A stretch of 64,000 nt of DNA from JAABRU01 sp041390465 (GCA_041390465.1 JAWKPW010000007.1:1-64000); one strand, 5' to 3'. Counted from the first letter of the stretch, positions 34,058-44,700 are shown. Notes: generated by a model from the letters alone, not told the origin. Made by a program: numbers and translations.

Positions 34058-35791
34058 TTGCTGGAAAAAATGGAACTGAAGATGCGCGGACTGCCTCCGA
34101 TTTGGAACATATTCCGTTCAGATGATCGGCTCCTGCTGATTCTGACAGGAATTGTTGTGGGAACCTGCAGCGGACTGGCAGCACTTGCCCTGAGCAAATC
34201 TCTGGAAACCCTGCTGGAATTCAGCCACCGGCATCATGGGCTTTGGTGGGCGTTCGTTCTTCCGGGAATTGGCGCTGCGCTTTCCTCCCTGTTTCTGAAC
34301 AAAGTCGTCAATGAAGGCGCGGGACACGGGGTTCCGGAAGTGATTTACAGTGTTTCCCGCTATGGCGGTCTGCTGCGTTTCCGTTCTGCTTATTCCCGGC
34401 TGATTTCCAGTTGTCTGACCATTGGCAGCGGCGGTTCCGCAGGCCCGGAATCCCCGGTTGTCATGAGCGGAGCCGCCATCGGCTCGAATATGGCAAGACT
34501 TTTTTCCCTTAATGACCGCCAGAGGATTACCCTTGTGGGATGCGGTACGGCCGGAGCCATAGCCGCCATTTTCAATGCGCCCATTTCAGGCATGGTGTTC
34601 ACCATTGAGGTGATTCTGGGGGAATGGACCAGTCTGAACATTGTTCCCATTGCGGTTGCTTCGGTCGCGGGGGCACAGGTTTTCCGGCTTCTGGCGGGAA
34701 ATCATATTGTATTTCACCACTCCGGCTTTGTCATCGGACTGCCGGATGTTCTGGCCGCAGCCGGGCTGGCGGTTGTGACTGCTCTGGTTTCGGTCCTGCT
34801 GACCCGCACCATGCGAACCATGCCCAAAATTGCCCGGAAAATGCAGGCTCCCCAATGGATGCGGGCATTCACAGGCGGATGCGCGGTGGGGCTGATGGGC
34901 ATATTTCTGCCGGTGGTGCTGGGTGAGGGATACCATTTTATTCAGCAGATGATTGACGGCGTGTTTCTTCCCGGTCTTGCCATTGCAGCGGTTGCAACTT
35001 TGGCAAAAATCCTGGCCACTGCCTTTACGCTGGGCTGGGGCGGGTCCGGAGGAATCTTTGCCCCAAGCTTGGCTGTCGGAAGTCTTGCGGGTCTGACCTA
35101 TCACCGGTTTCTCACACTTTTATGGCCTTCGGCGCCCTGGATCAGTGAGGGATGTTTTGCTTTGCTGGGAATGGCCGGTGTTATCGGCGGCATGCTGCAG
35201 GCTCCCCTGACCGGCATCTTTCTGGTGGTTGAAATTACAGGCGGTTATGATGTGATTCTGCCTCTGATTGTGGTTTCCGCGCTGTCCTCAACTGTCTGTC
35301 ATTTTATTGAACCGGCCTCTTTTTATTTCAGGGAACTGGTGGAAAAAGGCCAACTGCTGCGGCCCGGAACCGATGCGCGGGTTCTGTCTGATCTGAGTGT
35401 GCGGGAGCTGCTGGAGAAAGACTGCATCTGCGTCCATCCCGATACTCTTCTGCGGGATTTTATCCCTGTGGTGCGCAGATCCCGGAGAAATTATTTTCCG
35501 GTTGAGGACAGAAACAGCGGCAGATTTCTGGGCATGATTCATCTGGACAGCATCCGTCCCTATCTTTTCAATACAGCCATGTATGATGCTGTTATTCTCG
35601 AGCAGATCATGGACACAGATGTGGATACGATCCATCCGGATGATGATCTGTCTGAAGTGCTGCGCACAATGGATGAAAGAAAACTCTTCAGCATGCCCGC
35701 AGTTTCCAATAAGCGTTTCAGAGGAATGATTTCAAAAGCCACCCTTTTGGATCAGTACCGGAAGGAACTCCGGGTGCAGACCAGTCTGTAA
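34058..35791 (+). CDS. ClC chloride channel/antiporter with CBS pair
   Basis: 577 residues. A ClC core of about ten membrane helices (20-440) carries the anion motifs GSGGSAGPESPVV near 125 and GWGGSGGIFAPSL near 326, and two CBS units (about 455-570) form a cytoplasmic regulatory module. The start is a TTG immediately after the previous stop, nine bases from AAGGAG; an ATG at 34070 is farther. Second gene of the EIIA-ClC-Usp-like operon. Confidence 0.9.
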   Translation: MLEKMELKMRGLPPIWNIFRSDDRLLLILTGIVVGTCSGLAALALSKSLETLLEFSHRHHGLWWAFVLPGIGAALSSLFLNKVVNEGAGHGVPEVIYSVSRYGGLLRFRSAYSRLISSCLTIGSGGSAGPESPVVMSGAAIGSNMARLFSLNDRQRITLVGCGTAGAIAAIFNAPISGMVFTIEVILGEWTSLNIVPIAVASVAGAQVFRLLAGNHIVFHHSGFVIGLPDVLAAAGLAVVTALVSVLLTRTMRTMPKIARKMQAPQWMRAFTGGCAVGLMGIFLPVVLGEGYHFIQQMIDGVFLPGLAIAAVATLAKILATAFTLGWGGSGGIFAPSLAVGSLAGLTYHRFLTLLWPSAPWISEGCFALLGMAGVIGGMLQAPLTGIFLVVEITGGYDVILPLIVVSALSSTVCHFIEPASFYFRELVEKGQLLRPGTDARVLSDLSVRELLEKDCICVHPDTLLRDFIPVVRRSRRNYFPVEDRNSGRFLGMIHLDSIRPYLFNTAMYDAVILEQIMDTDVDTIHPDDDLSEVLRTMDERKLFSMPAVSNKRFRGMISKATLLDQYRKELRVQTSL

Positions 35792-35815
35792 AAAAGGAAT
35801 TGAGGAGAAAATCAG

Positions 35816-36643
35816 ATGGAAGCCGGACTGCTTCATATCTTCAAAAATACCCCCGCAGGAAGGGAAAGTTTTCTTCAGTCTTTGTATTTCTGCCGGAAAA
35901 CCGGGGCGTCACCCATTGTATATCTTCCTGAATTTAACAAATTTCTTATGTATTTTGAAGATGAGGTCATGCAGGTGAATCTGGATGATTCCTGGCTCCT
36001 GGCACGGGAAACTGCCAGAAAACATGCCGGGGATCTGCTGAAAAAAAGCGGTTTTGAACCGGATTTTCTGATTCCCAAAAATTTTACATCCGCTACGCTG
36101 CCGGATATTCCCACCCACTTTGATTTTATGACCTGTCCCTGGAATCTCAGAGAAATTTTCTCTTCAGTCACCCGGAGACATGCGGCTCTCCGGATAAGAC
36201 GCATGGTCAATGCCGCATATTTTCCCCTGCTGCTGTGCAGTCCGGCATACAAAGAATGGAACAGCATCACGGTTTTTTTCAATGGATCAATCCATTGTGT
36301 CAATGCCCTGAAACTGGGGATTCACATACAAAAATATACCGGAGTGCAGATGGACATCTTCACACAGGCCGGCGGAAAAGCCCTTTTGGCATATGAAGAA
36401 GTTCTCAGAAAGGCAAAACTGGAGACAGAAACAAAACAGGCTGCTGGCAGGTGGCAGTTTTTTGAAAGCGGTTTGCTGGAAGAAAATCTGTATGAAATTC
36501 CTCATGATGCGCTCGTAATACTGGGAGGCTCCGGCAACAGTCTGATCCATGATATGATATGCGGCAGTTTTCCGGAAAAACTGCAGATTCTGATTGCCAA
36601 TCCCATGCTCATTGCCGGGCCGAAATACGCTGTTTCTGAATAG
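35816..36643 (+). CDS. Universal-stress-protein-like protein
   Basis: 275 residues in two halves. The end has VILGGSGNSLIHDMICGSF, close to the ATP-binding G-2x-G-9x-G-S motif of UspA proteins, and the first half begins HIFKNTPAGRESFLQSLYFCRK like a Usp strand-helix start. DFMTCPWNLREIF ends the first half, which lacks the glycine motif. It probably senses nucleotide and modulates a partner. It is 24 bases after the ClC gene. Confidence 0.6.
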   Translation: MEAGLLHIFKNTPAGRESFLQSLYFCRKTGASPIVYLPEFNKFLMYFEDEVMQVNLDDSWLLARETARKHAGDLLKKSGFEPDFLIPKNFTSATLPDIPTHFDFMTCPWNLREIFSSVTRRHAALRIRRMVNAAYFPLLLCSPAYKEWNSITVFFNGSIHCVNALKLGIHIQKYTGVQMDIFTQAGGKALLAYEEVLRKAKLETETKQAAGRWQFFESGLLEENLYEIPHDALVILGGSGNSLIHDMICGSFPEKLQILIANPMLIAGPKYAVSE

Positions 36644-36654
36644 CAATAGCAGAA

Positions 36655-37647
36655 ATGACAGAAAGAAAGAAAACTCTGGTATTTCATCAGGGGGCGCTGG
36701 GGGATTTGATCCTCACCTTTCCGGCACTGCGCGAGCTGCGGAAAGGCTGCACAGTTGCAGACGGCATCTGTCAGGGAAAACTTGGCAGGCTGGCATGTGA
36801 TCTGCATATTTTTGACAGATTTTTTCCTCTGGAATCCGCAGGCTTTGCTTCGCTCTGGTCAGATTCATCCCCTGCGGAACCGCGTGTTCTCCATCTCCTG
36901 GATTCATATGACCAAATCCTGATTTTTTCTTTTTCCCGGAACTTGGAAGACAACATAAAAAAAATGTCAAAAATCCCTGTGTTCCGGGTTCCGCCCCGCC
37001 CTCCTGTGCATCAGGGAATCCATGTGACCCATTTCATTTGGGACCAGCTTGCTTTGCAGGGTGTGCTTCCGCCAAACAGGGCTCTGCCTGAGGAGAAAAA
37101 ATACAAGTGTCCGACTGGCTCCCAAAAAATTCTGATCCATCCCGGTTCCGGCAGTCCAAGAAAAAACTGGCCCCTGAACCATTTTATCCAAGTTTATGAC
37201 ATCCTGAAATCTGAGGGAATTGAAGCTGAATTTATTCTCGGTCCGGCAGAGGAATTTATGGCAGAGGACATGCAGGGGCTTTTGGTTCACTGCACCCCAG
37301 CCCTGTCTGAGATTGCGGAAATTATGAAAAATGCCTCAGCCTATTTGGGAAATGATTCCGGACTCACGCATCTTGCAGCTTTTCTGGGACTGCCAGTGAC
37401 AGCCATTTTCGGACCTTCTGACCCCCGGCGCTGGAAGCCTTTGGGAAATGTGAGAATTCTCCGCCCCTCTGATTTGAAATGCCCTCCCTGCTTTGAAACA
37501 GAAAGAGAAAACTGTGCGGATTCTGCCTGCCTGAACCGCATATCTGCGGATATGGCAGTCTGTACGATAAAAGAAATGCTGATCGGAAACTCTTTCCTGG
37601 ATAGTGGGTCAAACCGGCTGACAATGTCATCCCTTCCGGGATTCTGA
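36655..37647 (+). CDS. Glycosyltransferase family 9 (heptosyltransferase-like)
   Basis: 330 residues. KTLVFHQGALGDLILTFPAL is the GT9 N-terminal motif. The second Rossmann domain has ILIHPGSGSPRKNWPL (donor-phosphate loop) and LGNDSGLTHLAAFLGLPVTAIFGPSDP. GT9 enzymes add heptose to lipid A core. A cysteine-rich C-terminus (CPPCFE..C) is usual. The last ~15 residues (SGSNRLTMSSLPGF) are translated from the 136-bp repeat beginning at 37603, so the native stop was displaced. It starts 11 bases after the Usp-like gene. Confidence 0.87.
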   Translation: MTERKKTLVFHQGALGDLILTFPALRELRKGCTVADGICQGKLGRLACDLHIFDRFFPLESAGFASLWSDSSPAEPRVLHLLDSYDQILIFSFSRNLEDNIKKMSKIPVFRVPPRPPVHQGIHVTHFIWDQLALQGVLPPNRALPEEKKYKCPTGSQKILIHPGSGSPRKNWPLNHFIQVYDILKSEGIEAEFILGPAEEFMAEDMQGLLVHCTPALSEIAEIMKNASAYLGNDSGLTHLAAFLGLPVTAIFGPSDPRRWKPLGNVRILRPSDLKCPPCFETERENCADSACLNRISADMAVCTIKEMLIGNSFLDSGSNRLTMSSLPGF

Positions 37648-37738
37648 TCTGTTTTTTGCATTTTTTGCTGTAAAAATTTCAATCCTTTCGGATTTTTGCA
37701 GCCCCGGTGACAGGATCAGATCAGCGGATTTGATCCAC
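37603..37738. repeat. Full-length 136-bp AGTGGGTCAAA element
   Basis: AGTGGGTCAAA at 37603 and TTTGATCCAC at 37738 are inverse ends. Inside are ATCCC-TTCC-GGGAT and AATCC-TTTC-GGATT hairpins. It is the inverse of the 136-base copy at 63812-63947 and of the same length. It overlaps the end of the glycosyltransferase gene. Confidence 0.8.
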
Positions 37739-38335
37739 GATCCTTTCCTGATCATATGAAATCTGAAATCCAACCGGGCATTAAACCTTCGTGAAGCTTT
37801 GTGTCTTTGCGCCTGCGTGGCAGAAAAACCGGAATTTTTCTGCTGAAATTTTTTGAGATTTCACATAGGAATCATCACACTGGCGAGAATATCTGAAAAG
37901 AGAAACAGGAAGATTTTGTTCGTTTGAAGAATCGCGCTGTTCCCTGCGGAACCCGGAAATTGCAGAGAAATGCAAACTTTCTGACTGGCCTGATTTAAGG
38001 TGATTTCTGAAAATAAATGTACTGCCTGACCAATTTAGTTTTTACAGGATGAAACAGGGAATGAAAAAACTGAATTTTTGAAAAAATTCAGTTTTTGATT
38101 CTGTAAAATTCAACATGTTTATGCAGTACCGGATTTGAAGGAGTCACAAACTGAAAGTTTGTGACCGGGCTGTCAGACACGGCCGGACTTTCAGTCCGGC
38201 ACTCCTCTGTACATTTTTTTCATAAAACCGCCTAAGTATCCGGAAATTCAGACAAACAAAATCAAACACAGCCAAGTTCAGGCAAATCTTTTTGCAGAAA
38301 ACAAAATCTGAAAACCATTTCTTTGCTTCCCGCAC
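37739..38335. other. Gene-free region with repeats
   Basis: About 600 bases. Holds an ATGAAATCTGA-family repeat (37750-37865), a hairpin AAAACTGAATTTTT/AAAAATTCAGTTTTT (38061-38098) and a GGAGTCACAAACTGAAAG repeat (38140-38205). No gene seen. Confidence 0.55.
38140..38205. repeat. GGAGT-CAAACTGAAAGTTTG repeat
   Basis: Two hairpins: GGTCACAAACTT-type palindrome GTCACAAACTGAAAGTTTG, then GCCGGACTTTCAGTCCGGC, ending in ACTCC. Same family as 26430, 44861 and 58080. Confidence 0.6.
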
Positions 38336-38512
38336 TTATTTCCCAAATTTTTTCTTGACTTCCGCAACCCCTATCAGTCCGAAACCCAGGATCAGCATGG
38401 AAGCAGATTCTGTCACCGTAAATGTCTCTGCGGGATTTGGCAGGGCTCCGGCAATTCCGGAAAGCAGAATAACAATGACAACTGTATAGATAACTGACAA
38501 TATTTTTTTCAT
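38336..38512 (-). CDS. Tiny secreted protein with PEP-CTERM-like tail
   Basis: 58 residues from ATG 38512 (AAGGA seven bases upstream). Residues 1-23 are a signal peptide (MKKILSVIYTVVIVILLSG..AGA). After only about nine residues comes TESASMLILGFGLIGVAEV with KKKFGK at the end: the PEP-CTERM pattern of short motif, membrane helix with glycines and basic tail, but with TES where PEP is normal. PEP-CTERM tails are cut by exosortases. With almost no mature part, it may be a remnant, a minimal substrate or a signal-bearing peptide. No exosortase gene lies in the window. Confidence 0.6.
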   Translation of the reverse strand: MKKILSVIYTVVIVILLSGIAGALPNPAETFTVTESASMLILGFGLIGVAEVKKKFGK

Positions 38513-39732
38513 GGCTTTTTCCTTTCTGTCTGCTTTGATATGCTGCGTTTTGGATTCGTTTTTTCTGAAAACATGAGATGCAAACAAACATGGTTTGAAA
38601 TTTCCTTATGCAGAATACATGCCAGAATACAGTTTTCTTTGAAAAAATATTTGGGAGAAAACAGTTTTAAAGAGGATAATTATTTAATTTCAAATAATTA
38701 TAAATTAAAAAATATTTCATGTCTCTTTTCACGCAGCCAGTATTTCAGATTTTGAGATTTGGACACAATTTTTTCAACAAAAAGTTAACTGTCTGATTTT
38801 TTATAATTTATAATCTGAAAATACCATAAACTCGGATTAAACTGGCAAACTGCCAAACCAAAGACCGGTTTTCAGGAGAGAAAACTGGCATCAAAAAACA
38901 AAAATTCATCTCCAAAAATTGGAGTATATCTCTATCTGTCTGTTAATACATTTCATTTTTTACAAAAAATTTTCTTTTGCAGAAGAGATGTTTTTTTGGG
39001 ATTTTGAAAAAAATAAAGGGACAGAATTTTTTTATAGGTATTAACTCTCTGATTATAAAAACTATGTATAAAAACGCCCAACAAACGCTCTTAACACATA
39101 TTTTTATGCAGATTTAACATTTTGATATTTATATATATTTATTTTTGCTACAATTTTTGAAGCAACTGACTGCAAAAAATGAGGTATTTGGGAAGAAAAT
39201 AACCGTTTGATATTGCAGTATAAATATTTTTTATCCAAACAGAATGCCTGAGAATGATGAAAACAGATGGCAGAAAACTGAAGTTGATCTGCGTTTGCAG
39301 TCTTCTGCAACAATATCTGGATATATACCAAAAACAAATAAAAAACTTTGGGTCTTTTATTCGATGTTGGATCAAATCACCTGAAAAAAGCTCTGCAGGC
39401 AGATTCCAAACCATCCCCGCAAAAAAAAAGCATCAACGGCAGCGGGTCAGTCCGCTGATCGCCTGTTTTTCTGGAAATCACCTAACCGCAGAGTCACACA
39501 GAGTTTTTTTCTGTGCAACATTCAGATTAAAAAAAATCAACCGTTTTGATCCGCTGCCAACTATTTGTCAGTTTTATACTGACGGATGTCCCCACAGCCT
39601 GAGGATTGCATCTGGCAATCCTCTGCAGATTCTTTTGATGTCAAAAAGGAGGTGTCACAGTCGGACTGCCGTTTTGTTTATGAGAATAATCTGATACTGA
39701 TTCGCGGTTGAAAATATAAGTACCCAACCGAA

Positions 39733-39795
39733 AGTTTTCAGGTATGAAAAAACCGGATTTTTCCGGAAAAATCCGGTTTTTCTGAAAACTTTATA
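39733..39795. repeat. Nested hairpin, AAAAACCGGATTTTT family
   Basis: AGTTTTCAG ... AAAAACCGGATTTTTCC / GGAAAAATCCGGTTTTT ... CTGAAAACT, followed by TTTATACCAGAAAAT as in the 2678-2760 element. Confidence 0.65.
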
Positions 39796-39851
39796 CCAGA
39801 AAATTTATGGTGTCATACTTACTTTGTGGAAAGCAGTTTTTGCGGAAGGCA

Positions 39852-39955
39852 ATACCGATTCTCCGTAAATCTTATAACGTCCTGTCAGTTTTCTGTGCCC
39901 TCTCTGTGTCCTTTGCGGTCAAAGGGAAAGCATGGTTTCAAAGTCGAATCGGTAT
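39852..39955. repeat. MITE-like element, copy 3
   Basis: 104 bases, ATACCGATTCTCC to GAATCGGTAT. Its interior (CCTGTCAGT, CTTTGCGGTC, CATGGTTTCAAAG) closely matches copy 4 at 45110. Confidence 0.75.
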
Positions 39956-40031
39956 GAAACAACAGAATCAAAACTGACAGCCCAATATTCTCTGCTTCTG
40001 TTTTCTCCAGCTTTTTGATCAGGTGCAGAGA

Positions 40032-40059
40032 TTGACAATATCAAAATAAAGAATATAAT
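40032..40059 (+). promoter_or_regulatory. Promoter of the RND genes
   Basis: TTGACA (40032-40037), 16 bases, TATAAT (40054-40059): consensus sigma-70 boxes about 70 bases before the adaptor start codon. Confidence 0.75.
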
Positions 40060-40130
40060 GATGTTTTTTATATAAACAGCATTTCATGAATTTTCTGTCA
40101 ACCTTCAGCAAGTCACACAGCGGAGCCGGC

Positions 40131-41258
40131 ATGAAAAAGAAAATTTTTTTTACCATTATCGGATTAATTCTGGTTATTGGCGGAATTGGCGGAATCAAAG
40201 GCCTCCAGATTGGCAAAATGATTGCCCAGGGCCAAAGTTTTTCCCCACCGCCTGAGACGGTGAGCACTGCGGCTGTCACCAGACAATCATGGGAGATTCT
40301 GCGGACTTCCGTAGGTTCGCTCACTGCGGTTCAGGGTGTTACGCTGACTGCGGAACTGACTGGAAAAATAACGGAAATTGCTTTTGAATCCGGGACAAGG
40401 GTGGAGGCGGGCGATCTGCTGCTCAGGCAGGATACTTCCTCGGAAGAAGCCCAGCTCCGTGCCGCAGACGCGGCTGTGGTTCTTGCAAAAGCCAATTTTG
40501 AGCGTGCGAAAAGGGTTTTGTCCCAAAAAGCCATTTCGGAAACTGAATTTGACAGCGCAAAAGCCCGGTATGCTTCCGCGCTGGCCGAGGCTGACGGCAT
40601 TCGTGCAGTCATTGCCAAAAAAACCATACGCGCACCATTTTCCGGACGTCTGGGCATACGCATGGTCAATCTGGGACAGATTATCAATCAGGGGGAAGCC
40701 ATTGTTTCCCTGCAGACCATCAATCCGATTTTTGTCAATTTTCTTCTTCCCCAGCATCAGCTTGCTGACATCCATGCCGGACTGACGGTTCGGATCACCG
40801 CAGATGCGCTTTCGGATCAGGCGGAAGGCACAATCACGGCCATCAATCCTGAAGTGGACACTGCCACGCGCAATATCCGGATACAGGCCACTGCGGAAAA
40901 TCCCCAGGAACAGTTGCGCCCCGGCATGTTTGTCAATGTGGCTGTGGTGCTGCCGGAACAGAAGCCGGTGCTGAGCATTCCGGCCACGGCTGTGCTCTAT
41001 GCGCCCTACAGTGATTCGGTTTTTGTGGTGGAAGAGGCAAACGGGGAAAAAAAAGATTCTCCCGGCAAAGTCATCCGCCAGCAGTTTGTGCGGATTGGGG
41101 AAAAACGGGGGGATTTTCTGGCCATTGTTTCCGGACTCAAAGAAGGGGATACCGTGGTCAGCACAGGCGTTTTCAAGCTGCGCAACGGTCAGTCTGTTGT
41201 GGTGGACAATACCCTGAATCCGGAATTCCGGCTTGATCCCAATCCGGAGGACAGTTAA
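40131..41258 (+). CDS. RND efflux periplasmic adaptor (MFP)
   Basis: 375 residues from ATG 40131 (GGAG upstream; the earlier ATG at 40086 lacks a site). One N-terminal membrane segment (IFFTIIGLILVIGG). Barrel-sandwich hybrid halves flank a helical hairpin: LTAELTGKITEIAFESGTRVEAGDLLL, AQLRAADAAVVLAKANFERAKRV and IRAPFSGRLGIR. The beta-barrel and C-terminal membrane-proximal domain follow. It links an inner-membrane RND pump to an outer-membrane channel. Its permease partner downstream is broken, so the system is probably non-functional. Confidence 0.9.
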   Translation: MKKKIFFTIIGLILVIGGIGGIKGLQIGKMIAQGQSFSPPPETVSTAAVTRQSWEILRTSVGSLTAVQGVTLTAELTGKITEIAFESGTRVEAGDLLLRQDTSSEEAQLRAADAAVVLAKANFERAKRVLSQKAISETEFDSAKARYASALAEADGIRAVIAKKTIRAPFSGRLGIRMVNLGQIINQGEAIVSLQTINPIFVNFLLPQHQLADIHAGLTVRITADALSDQAEGTITAINPEVDTATRNIRIQATAENPQEQLRPGMFVNVAVVLPEQKPVLSIPATAVLYAPYSDSVFVVEEANGEKKDSPGKVIRQQFVRIGEKRGDFLAIVSGLKEGDTVVSTGVFKLRNGQSVVVDNTLNPEFRLDPNPEDS

Positions 41259-41708
41259 GTCTGAAATCGGAAAATGAATTGCTGCTGGAAAATCAGGTTC
41301 TGTTGATATTTTTGCAACAATTTGAATTTAATAAAATTAATTTTTCTGCAACAAACCCGGCTGACCGGTTCCGGCAAGATTTGACAAGTTTTCAAAGGTT
41401 GTCAAATCTTCATTCCCGCAGCCTGATCTGAAATGTCAGCCGAACATAGAAACTCGGCTTATTCCAAAGTTTTTGAAACAGGACATTTTGACAAGAACCT
41501 TCTGGAAGATCGAAGAAACTGATGCAGAAAGGTCAATTTGCCGTTGTGCAGACAGGCATCTTTGGTGATTTCCTGAAAGGAACATCTCTCAGATTTGCAA
41601 CTTTCCAAAACTTGTCAAATTTTTCAGGAGACTGAACAGGGACATCCATTTTCAGAAATCATCTTTCATCGTTTTTTACAGAAGCAGAAACAAGGACATT
41701 GCCAACCC
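41259..41708. other. Gap between adaptor and permease
   Basis: About 450 bases, unusually long for an RND operon. It contains TTTTCAAAGGTTGTCAAATC near 41390 and GGTGATTTCCTGAAAGGAAC near 41568, words of the GGTGATTTCTGAAAA repeat family, so an insertion has probably separated the genes. Confidence 0.45.
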
Positions 41709-44700
41709 ATGAAATTCACCGATATTTTCATCCGCCGTCCGGTTCTTGCACTGGTCATCAATCTGGTCATCATCATTGCGGGACTGCAGGCCGTCAAATC
41801 TCTCAATGTTCGCCAGTATCCCCGCAGTGAAAACGCCACTGTCACGGTTGCCACCGCGTATGTGGGAGCAAATGCGGAACTGGTAAAGGGATTCATCACC
41901 ACCATACTGGAACGCGCCATTGCTGCCGCAGATGGAATTGATTATATCCAGTCTGTAAGTTCCCAGGGCGGTTCCATTATCAGCGTGCGCTTAAAACTCA
42001 ATTATGATCCGGTCAAGGCTTTGTCGGAAATCAGTTCCAAGGTGGATCAGGTCAGAGGCGATCTGCCGCCGGAGGCAGAAGTTCCCCTTATCAATGTGGA
42101 ATCCGCAGACAGCCAGTTTGCCTCAGCCTATCTCAGCTTCACTTCTGATGTGCTGCAGCAGAATGAAATCACGGATTATCTGGTTCGCATTGTGCAGCCC
42201 CGTCTGTCCGCGATTGAAGGGGTGCAGCGAGCCGATATACTGGGCGGACGCACCTTTGCCATGCGCATCTGGCTGAAACCCGAACGCATGGCTGCGCTCG
42301 GCATCAGTCCCATGCAGGTCAGAGATATACTGGCTGCCAACAATTTTCTCTCTGCTGTGGGCAAAACCAAAGGATCCATGATTCAGGTGAATCTGGTCGC
42401 GAATACGGATCTGCGCTCGGTTCAGGAATTCAAACGGCTGGTCATCCGTCAGCAGGATGGCGCGATTGTGCGGCTCGAAGACATTGCCGAGGTGGTGCTG
42501 GGAGCGGAAGATTATGATTCCGAGGTGCGTTTTTCCGGACAGACTGCCGTGTTTATGGGCATCTGGGCATTGCCCAACGCGAATTCCATTGATGTCATCA
42601 AACGGGTGCGCACAGAAATGGACAATATACAGAGCCAACTGCCCACCGGCCTCAACGCGCGCATCGCGTATGACGCGACCGATTATATCACCAATGCCAT
42701 ACAGGAAGTGACCAAAACACTGGCAGAAACTCTGGTTATTGTGGTGGTCATCATCTTTCTTTTTCTCGGTTCGCTGCGCTCCGCATTCATTCCGGTGGTG
42801 GCCATTCCCCTGTCCCTTGTGGGTGCTGTGTTTCTCATGCAGATTTTCGGATTCACCATCAATCTGCTTACCCTGCTCGCGATTGTGCTTTCTGTGGGAC
42901 TGGTCGTTGATGACGCCATTGTGGTGGTGGAAAATGCGGAACGGCATATGCGTGAGGGAAAAACACCGATGGAAGCCGCGCTCATCGGTGCGAGGGAACT
43001 CATCGGCCCCATTATTGCCATGACCATCACGCTCGCGGCAGTGTATGCGCCCATTGGTCTGCAGGGCGGACTTACAGGCTCGCTTTTCCGTGAATTTGCG
43101 TTCACTCTGGCCGGAGCGGTCATGATTTCCGGAATTGTGGCTCTCACCCTTTCTCCGGTCATGTCTGCCCATATCCTGAAACCGGGACTGACTGAAAAAG
43201 GATTTGCGGGAAAAATTGAGAGGGACTTCAAACGGATCAAGGCTGTTTACGGACGCTGGCTGGATGCCATACTTGCCGCGCGGCCTGCGGTTTACACAGT
43301 CTGGATTGTCCTGAGTCTGCTGACTGTTCCCATGTTTGTCATGTCCCCCCGTGAACTGGCACCTTCTGAAGATGAGGGCGTGCTTTTCGGCATTCTGGAC
43401 GCGTCTGCCAATTCCACTTTGGATCAGACCAGCCTGTATGCTGAAGCGGCAAACAAATCGCTTCTGGAAATTGCAGAGGCGGATTTCACCTTTCAGGTGA
43501 CATTTCCCACATCCGGATTTCTGGGAATGGTGGTCAAACCCTGGGATCAGCGGGAGCGCACCATTTTTGAAATTCTGCCGGAAGCCCAGCAGCGGCTCAG
43601 CGCGATTCCCGGCATTCAGATGTTTCCGGTCACACCGCCCGCACTTCCGGGCGGCGGAGATTTTCCTGTGGAATTTGTTCTGGGTTCCACTGCGGAAACA
43701 GAGCAGATACTGGATCTAGCCCGGCAGATTCAGGCAAAGGCCATGACGAGCGGCATGTTTGCATTTCCGCCTCTGATTGATGTCAAGATTGATCAGCCCC
43801 AGTCTGAAATTGTCATTGACCGGGACAAGGTTGCGGATCTGAATCTGGATCTGCGTCAGGTGGGTTCGGATTTGTCCGCGATGCTTGGGGGAAATTTTGT
43901 CAACCGTTTCAACATTGCAGGCAGAAGTTACAAAGTGATTCCCCAAATCCGGCGCGATTCAGATCGTCTGAATCCGGAACAGTTGAAGGATATTTACATC
44001 ACAGGCCCCGGGGGACAGCTTGTGCCGCTCGTAACGATTTGCCACTCTCAAAGATTCCACAGTTCCGCGTTCGCTCAACCGTTTCCAGCAGTTCAACTCG
44101 GTCAAAATCAGCGGCGTGGCCATCCGTCCTCTGGATGAGGCACTCCGTTTTCTGGAAAAAGAGGCAGCAGAGATTCTTCCCAAAGGTTATACAGTGGATT
44201 ATACAGGAGAATCCCGCCAACTGCAGAGAAGAGAGACAACAAATTTCTTTACGTTTTCTCTGGCCATCTGATTCTGATTTTCCTTGTGCTGTCCTCAAGT
44301 TCAACAGTTTTCGCGATCCTTTTTTGTCATTCTGGCCGGTTCCGTGCCGCTGGCCATGTTCAGCATGAGTTTCACCTTTCTGAAAATTCCTGATCCCAAT
44401 GCAGCGCTTTGGACCATGGCTGGGACAACAGCCCTGAACATTTATTCACAGGTGGGGCTGGTCACACTGATCGGGCTGGTGTCCGAAAACGGGATTCTGA
44501 TTGTGGAATTTGCCAATCAGCTTCAGTTGCAGGGGCGAAGCAAATATGAGGCCGTGCATGAGGCTGCCGCGACCCGGCTCCGTCCCATTCTCACCGATAC
44601 AGACCACCGCTTACAGGCCATTTTCCCTCACACTGGTTTCGGGCGAAGCGGCAGCAAGAAATTCCATTGGTCTGGTGATTGTGGGCGAAATGGCCATTGA

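Larger units (their letters stand above)
38513..40031. other. AT-rich, gene-free region
   Basis: About 1.5 kb. From roughly 38590 to 39320 the composition is much more AT-rich than elsewhere in the window. Reading frames here are short, mostly Lys/Asn/Ile-rich and without ribosome sites. The rest holds hairpin and MITE-like repeats and the RND promoter. No gene supported. Confidence 0.55.

Noticed and set aside
39254..39694. 146-residue open frame in the AT-rich region
   Set aside because: Basic, low-complexity translation with no motif or ribosome site; overlaps repeat-like words.
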